A program made the position numbers and the translations under genes. From Vicinamibacterales bacterium (lineage in GTDB: Bacteria > Acidobacteriota > Vicinamibacteria > Vicinamibacterales > UBA8438), in assembly GCA_958296065.1 (NCBI GenBank), contig CATQHX010000076.1:53845-117844 (forward strand): 64,000 bases of DNA. The letters are read 5' to 3'. This document shows, piece by piece, positions 60,916 through 64,000 of this stretch (position 1 is the first letter of the stretch; every line of letters begins with the position of its first letter). Below the pieces are notes generated by a model. It ran no database searches. It was not told the DNA's origin and saw only the letters and a program-made list of their open reading frames with translations.

Positions 60916-61025
60916 GTCCGTAAACGGTCCGCGGCGCGCGTCCGTCTTCCCCTCTGAAGGCGGAAGCGTCCAGGTGTTCTGACGGTGGGCATGCGAGCCT
61001 GCACGGAGTTGACGGGGAATCTGCG

Positions 61026-61466
61026 ATGAACAAGACGCGCGGATGCACGGTGATCGTCCTCCTCGCGGCGGTTTTCTCGCTTGCGGTCACTTCGGAGGCC
61101 CGCCAGCGCTTCAAATGGTGGCAGTCCGACGAGGTCGCGTCCGAGATCGGCCTGACCGTCGCGCAGGCTACCGCGATCGAGGGGATTTTCCAGGCACTCA
61201 GGCCGAAACTCCGGGAGTTTGCGCGCCGCCTGCATCGCGAGGAGGACGAGCTGACCGCGATCATGCATGCCATGCGGGCCGAGGAATGGGAGGTCGCGCT
61301 GCAGATCGACAGGGTCGAGGCGGCTCGTAGCGCACTCAGCAAGACGCGCACCCTGATGCTGTACCGGATGCACAAGACGCTGGGCGCGGAGCAGTTGGAG
61401 GCCCTGCACGCGATGTGGGAACGACGCCGCTCCGATGGAAAATCGTCGTCCCGCGATCCCGACTAG
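61026..61466 (+). CDS. Spy/CpxP-like periplasmic protein
   Basis: A 146-aa exported protein: signal peptide MNKTRGCTVIVLLAAVFSLA ending near SEA, then an alpha-helical domain (LTVAQATAIEGIFQALRPKL, EFARRLHREEDELTAIMHAM) resembling Spy/CpxP periplasmic stress chaperones. The LTxxQ motif is present as LTVAQ. It precedes a TolC-MacA operon and may act in envelope stress. Confidence 0.8.
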   Translation: MNKTRGCTVIVLLAAVFSLAVTSEARQRFKWWQSDEVASEIGLTVAQATAIEGIFQALRPKLREFARRLHREEDELTAIMHAMRAEEWEVALQIDRVEAARSALSKTRTLMLYRMHKTLGAEQLEALHAMWERRRSDGKSSSRDPD

Positions 61467-61502
61467 CAGCCCGCGCCGTAGAAGCGGCGCAGACCTTGCC
61501 AG
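61464..61502. repeat. Dispersed repeat, module B fragment
   Basis: Begins TAGCAGCCCGCGCCG and contains GCGGCGCAGACCTTGCCAGG, similar to the truncated copy at 33430. TAG is the stop of the Spy-like gene. Confidence 0.55.
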
Positions 61503-61700
61503 GTCACGTCCGGTAGGGCGGCAATCGGACCCGCAGGCCACCGTCGTCGGGCTGGTTCGGGTCCCCGGCCGGCCCGTAGCGATGCCATCGGAACCCACCC
61601 GCATCGAACCGGCCGCCTGCGTCTTGCGTCTGTACGGTGGCCGGGGAAGAATCCCGCAGCGGTGCGGGTCTACGTACCCCGAATCTGGAGGAACGCCTTG

Positions 61701-63374
61701 ATGAGCCACCCACGTGTTCTGCCCGTCGCCCCGCTGCTCGCCGCCGGCTGGCTCCTGCTGGCGCCCTGCCCCACGCACGCCCAGACTTTCGGGACCGGTG
61801 TCGGCGGCCTTGTGACCCAAGCGGCGCTCCAGGCCGACCGGAACGCCCAGGCGGCGCGCCGCTTCGACCTGACGCTGGACGATGCGGTCGCGCGCGCACT
61901 CGATCGCAATCTCGATATTGCGGTGCAGCGTATCAACCCCCTGGTACAGGACATGGCCGTTGCGACCGCCAACGCCGCGTTCCTGCCGCTCGCATCGTCC
62001 GGTTTCGGCATGAACGAGCGTACGAGCCCCAACCGCACGCTGTTCGACGGCGGCGGTCTCCGCGGTACCAACATCGTCAACGAGCAGGGCAACTACGACC
62101 TCGGGATGAACCAGCGGATGAAGTGGGGCGGAGGCCAGTACGACGTCACCTGGAACAGCAACCGCGTGGAGTCGAACAACATCTTCACCACCTTCAACCC
62201 GAGCTTCGGCGCCAACATGACCGTGGGGTACACGCAGCCGCTGCTGCGCGGCTTCCGTACCGATCCGCAGCGCACGCAGCTCGTCGTCTCCCGCATCAAC
62301 CGCGACATCTCCGACATCGGGTTGGAGCAGACCGTCATCAACACGCTTGCCAACGTGCGTCTGGCGTACTGGGAGCTGGTCTACGCGCGCGCCGCCGTCG
62401 CCGTGCAGCAACAGGCACTGGAACTGGCCGAGCAGCTCGTGCGCGACAACCGGGCGCGCGTCGAAATCGGCACCCTGGCCCCTATCGACGTCGTGCAGGC
62501 ACAGTCGGAGGCCGCTGCGCGGCGGCAGTTGCTGGCGCAGGCGGTACGGACGCTGCGCACGAACGAATTGACGCTGAAGCAGCTCATCGTGGGCGGCACC
62601 TCGGACGAGCTGTGGGACGCGGAGATCAACCCGACCGACCAGCCTCGGATCGAGGCTCCGCCGATCAACCTGGAGGAAGCGATTCGCGGCGCACTCGACC
62701 GGCGGACGGACGTCTCCCGGGTCCGACGCGAGCTCGACATCAACGACGCCCAGATCGAGAACTTTCGCAACAGCACCCTCCCCCAGCTCGATCTGATCGG
62801 CAGCTACCAGTTGGCCGGCCAGGGCGGATCGCGGCTCGTACCCGCCGGAAGTTCCTTCGAGGCTATCTTCGGTGGCGCGGGCGGCGTTATCCCGGGCGGC
62901 TACGGGGATGCCATCAACAACATCGTCGACGCGGACTACCCGTTCTGGAGCGTCGAGTTGCGGATGACCTATCCGCTCGGCCAGAGCGCGGACAAGGCGG
63001 CCTATGAACGGGCGCGCCTGCAGCTCCAGCAGGCGCAGGCCCAGATCCGCCAGATCGAGCTGCAGATCGCCGTCGAGGTCACGAACGCGGCGCTGCAGAT
63101 CGACGCAATCCAGCAGCAGATCGAGGCGGCGACGGCCTCGCGCGAGCTCGCGGAAGAGCAGCTTCGGGCCGAGGAGAGCAAGTTCGAGGTGGGACTGTCC
63201 ACCAACTTCTTCGTCGTGCAGGCGCAGCGCGATCTGGCGACCGCACAGGATACCGAGCTGCGCGCGATACTCGACTACCAGCGCGCGCTGATCGAGTTCG
63301 AACGCGCCCAGCGCACTTCACTCGGCAACGCCGGAGTCACCGTCATCGGCGGCGGTGGAGGCGGCGCGCCATAG
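61701..63374 (+). CDS. TolC-family outer-membrane efflux protein
   Basis: Outer-membrane channel of tripartite efflux systems. The 557-aa product has a signal peptide ending at AHA (about residue 28), two TolC repeats (DDAVARALDRNLDIAVQRIN and INLEEAIRGALDRRTDVSRV) and long helices rich in Gln and Glu; the region VAPGFRT-like GFRTDPQRTQL lies in the first repeat. A GGAGG site 9 nt before the ATG at 61701 fixes the start. The C-terminus is Gly-rich. It is followed 19 nt later by the adaptor gene. Confidence 0.93.
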   Translation: MSHPRVLPVAPLLAAGWLLLAPCPTHAQTFGTGVGGLVTQAALQADRNAQAARRFDLTLDDAVARALDRNLDIAVQRINPLVQDMAVATANAAFLPLASSGFGMNERTSPNRTLFDGGGLRGTNIVNEQGNYDLGMNQRMKWGGGQYDVTWNSNRVESNNIFTTFNPSFGANMTVGYTQPLLRGFRTDPQRTQLVVSRINRDISDIGLEQTVINTLANVRLAYWELVYARAAVAVQQQALELAEQLVRDNRARVEIGTLAPIDVVQAQSEAAARRQLLAQAVRTLRTNELTLKQLIVGGTSDELWDAEINPTDQPRIEAPPINLEEAIRGALDRRTDVSRVRRELDINDAQIENFRNSTLPQLDLIGSYQLAGQGGSRLVPAGSSFEAIFGGAGGVIPGGYGDAINNIVDADYPFWSVELRMTYPLGQSADKAAYERARLQLQQAQAQIRQIELQIAVEVTNAALQIDAIQQQIEAATASRELAEEQLRAEESKFEVGLSTNFFVVQAQRDLATAQDTELRAILDYQRALIEFERAQRTSLGNAGVTVIGGGGGGAP

Positions 63375-63393
63375 TCGTCCGACGAGGGACATC

Positions 63394-64000
63394 ATGAGAC
63401 GAATCTTCCTCGCCCTCCTCATCCTCGGCGGTGCGATCACCGCCTACGGCTACTACAGCGTACGAACCGTGGAATTCGTGCCGGACGTCAGCACCGTCAC
63501 GGTGACGGAGGGAGACATCGTCGACACCGTGGGGGCGACCGGGGCACTCGAGGCGGTGACCACGGTCCAGGTCGGCAGTCAGGTCTCCGGCATCATTCAG
63601 GAGCTCCACGTCGACTTCAACTCGATCGTCCGCGAGGGGGATGTCATCATGCGGCTGGATCCCTCGCTGTTCGAGACGCAGCTCGAGCAGGCGCGCGCCA
63701 ACCTGCTGCGCTCCGAAGCGGAGGCCGAGCGGCTTTCCGTCGCCGTCGACGACGCCGCGACGCAGCTCAGGCGCTCGCGCGAGCTGGCGGCGGGAGATCT
63801 CATCTCCGAGACGGAGCTCGAAGCCGCCGAGGTGGCGCTGCGGTCCGCCGAGGCCCAGCTCAAGTCGGCCCAGGCCCAGATCCGCCAGTCGCAGGCCTCG
63901 CTGAGCATGAACGAGGTCAACCTGGAGCACACCGTCATCCGGGCCCCGATAGACGGCATCGTCACCTCTCGCCTCGTCGACGTCGGCCAGACCGTAGCGG
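63394..64000 (+). CDS. MacA-like periplasmic adaptor protein (partial)
   Basis: Membrane-fusion protein linking an inner-membrane pump to TolC. The 202 visible residues have a signal anchor (MRRIFLALLILGGAITAYGY), a biotinyl-lipoyl half (VQVGSQVSGIIQELHVDFNS, then IVREGDVIMRLDP), a hairpin (about residues 95-175) and a second lipoyl half (VIRAPIDGIVTSRLVDVGQT). Similarity is closest to MacA-type adaptors that work with an ABC pump; the pump gene should follow beyond 64000. Confidence 0.88.
   Translation, partial: MRRIFLALLILGGAITAYGYYSVRTVEFVPDVSTVTVTEGDIVDTVGATGALEAVTTVQVGSQVSGIIQELHVDFNSIVREGDVIMRLDPSLFETQLEQARANLLRSEAEAERLSVAVDDAATQLRRSRELAAGDLISETELEAAEVALRSAEAQLKSAQAQIRQSQASLSMNEVNLEHTVIRAPIDGIVTSRLVDVGQTVA

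Overview
The window is GC-rich, densely coded chromosomal DNA from a Gram-negative bacterium. The envelope genes show this directly: a PilQ-type secretin, a second secretin, LolA, a TonB-type protein, TolC and a MacA-like adaptor. The gene set and style (PilMNOPQ, tandem threonine synthases, ATP-type PEP carboxykinase, SelB, leaderless starts) would suit a deep-branching phylum such as Acidobacteriota (Vicinamibacteria-like). That placement is an inference; no rRNA gene is present to test it. I see no prophage, transposase, CRISPR array or plasmid gene; most of the window is core genome.

Layout. 1-6837 (minus): a truncated Xaa-Pro peptidase, a PKD-repeat lipoprotein, a small lipoprotein and the type IV pilus set pilMNOPQ. 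7044-13521 (plus): translation genes rplM-rpsI, rpsB-tsf-pyrH-frr, then two different threonine synthases with a tRNA-Ala(CGC) between them. 13570-16701 (plus): an Asp-substituted rhodanese, a LolA-like protein and a TPR-secretin lipoprotein. 16830-24419 (minus): a peptidoglycan synthesis and recycling cluster (nagZ, ldcA, mpl, murB, murA) with pxpB-pxpC inside it; MurA has the Cys-to-Asp change linked to fosfomycin insensitivity. 24643-26127 (plus): a leaderless GHMP sugar kinase and a stand-alone PolX-like HhH protein. 26090-32036 (minus): rodZ-like, thiE, rnhB, rplS, trmD, rimM, khpA, rpsP, ffh. 32163-35212 (minus): ribD-ribE-ribBA, then a degraded gene and a coiled-coil putative nuclease. 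36732-41123 (minus): pgpA-cinA-thpR-gpsA-ftsY. 41303-47081: ftcD, nrdR, a flippase-like membrane protein, purC, a mini-Fis protein and groESL. 47424-58191 (minus): a TonB-like protein, selB, rnr, glycerate kinase, gatB, pckA. 58332-64000 (plus): an ECF sigma/anti-sigma pair, ispH, a Spy-like protein and a TolC-MacA efflux operon running off the end.

The most unusual feature is a dispersed, non-coding, two-module palindromic repeat of about 107 bp. It has four full or near-full copies and at least seven fragments in 64 kb, almost always next to stop codons and often supplying the TAG itself. Module A is a 9-10 bp stem (arm CCGAAACGCC) with a constant 10-nt loop. Module B is a longer hairpin whose stem differs between copies while keeping its pairing. 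This looks like a REP-like family. A second recurring theme is sigma-70-like promoters with an 18-bp spacer (rplM, rhodanese, groES, ffh, pckA), two of them on leaderless or nearly leaderless genes.
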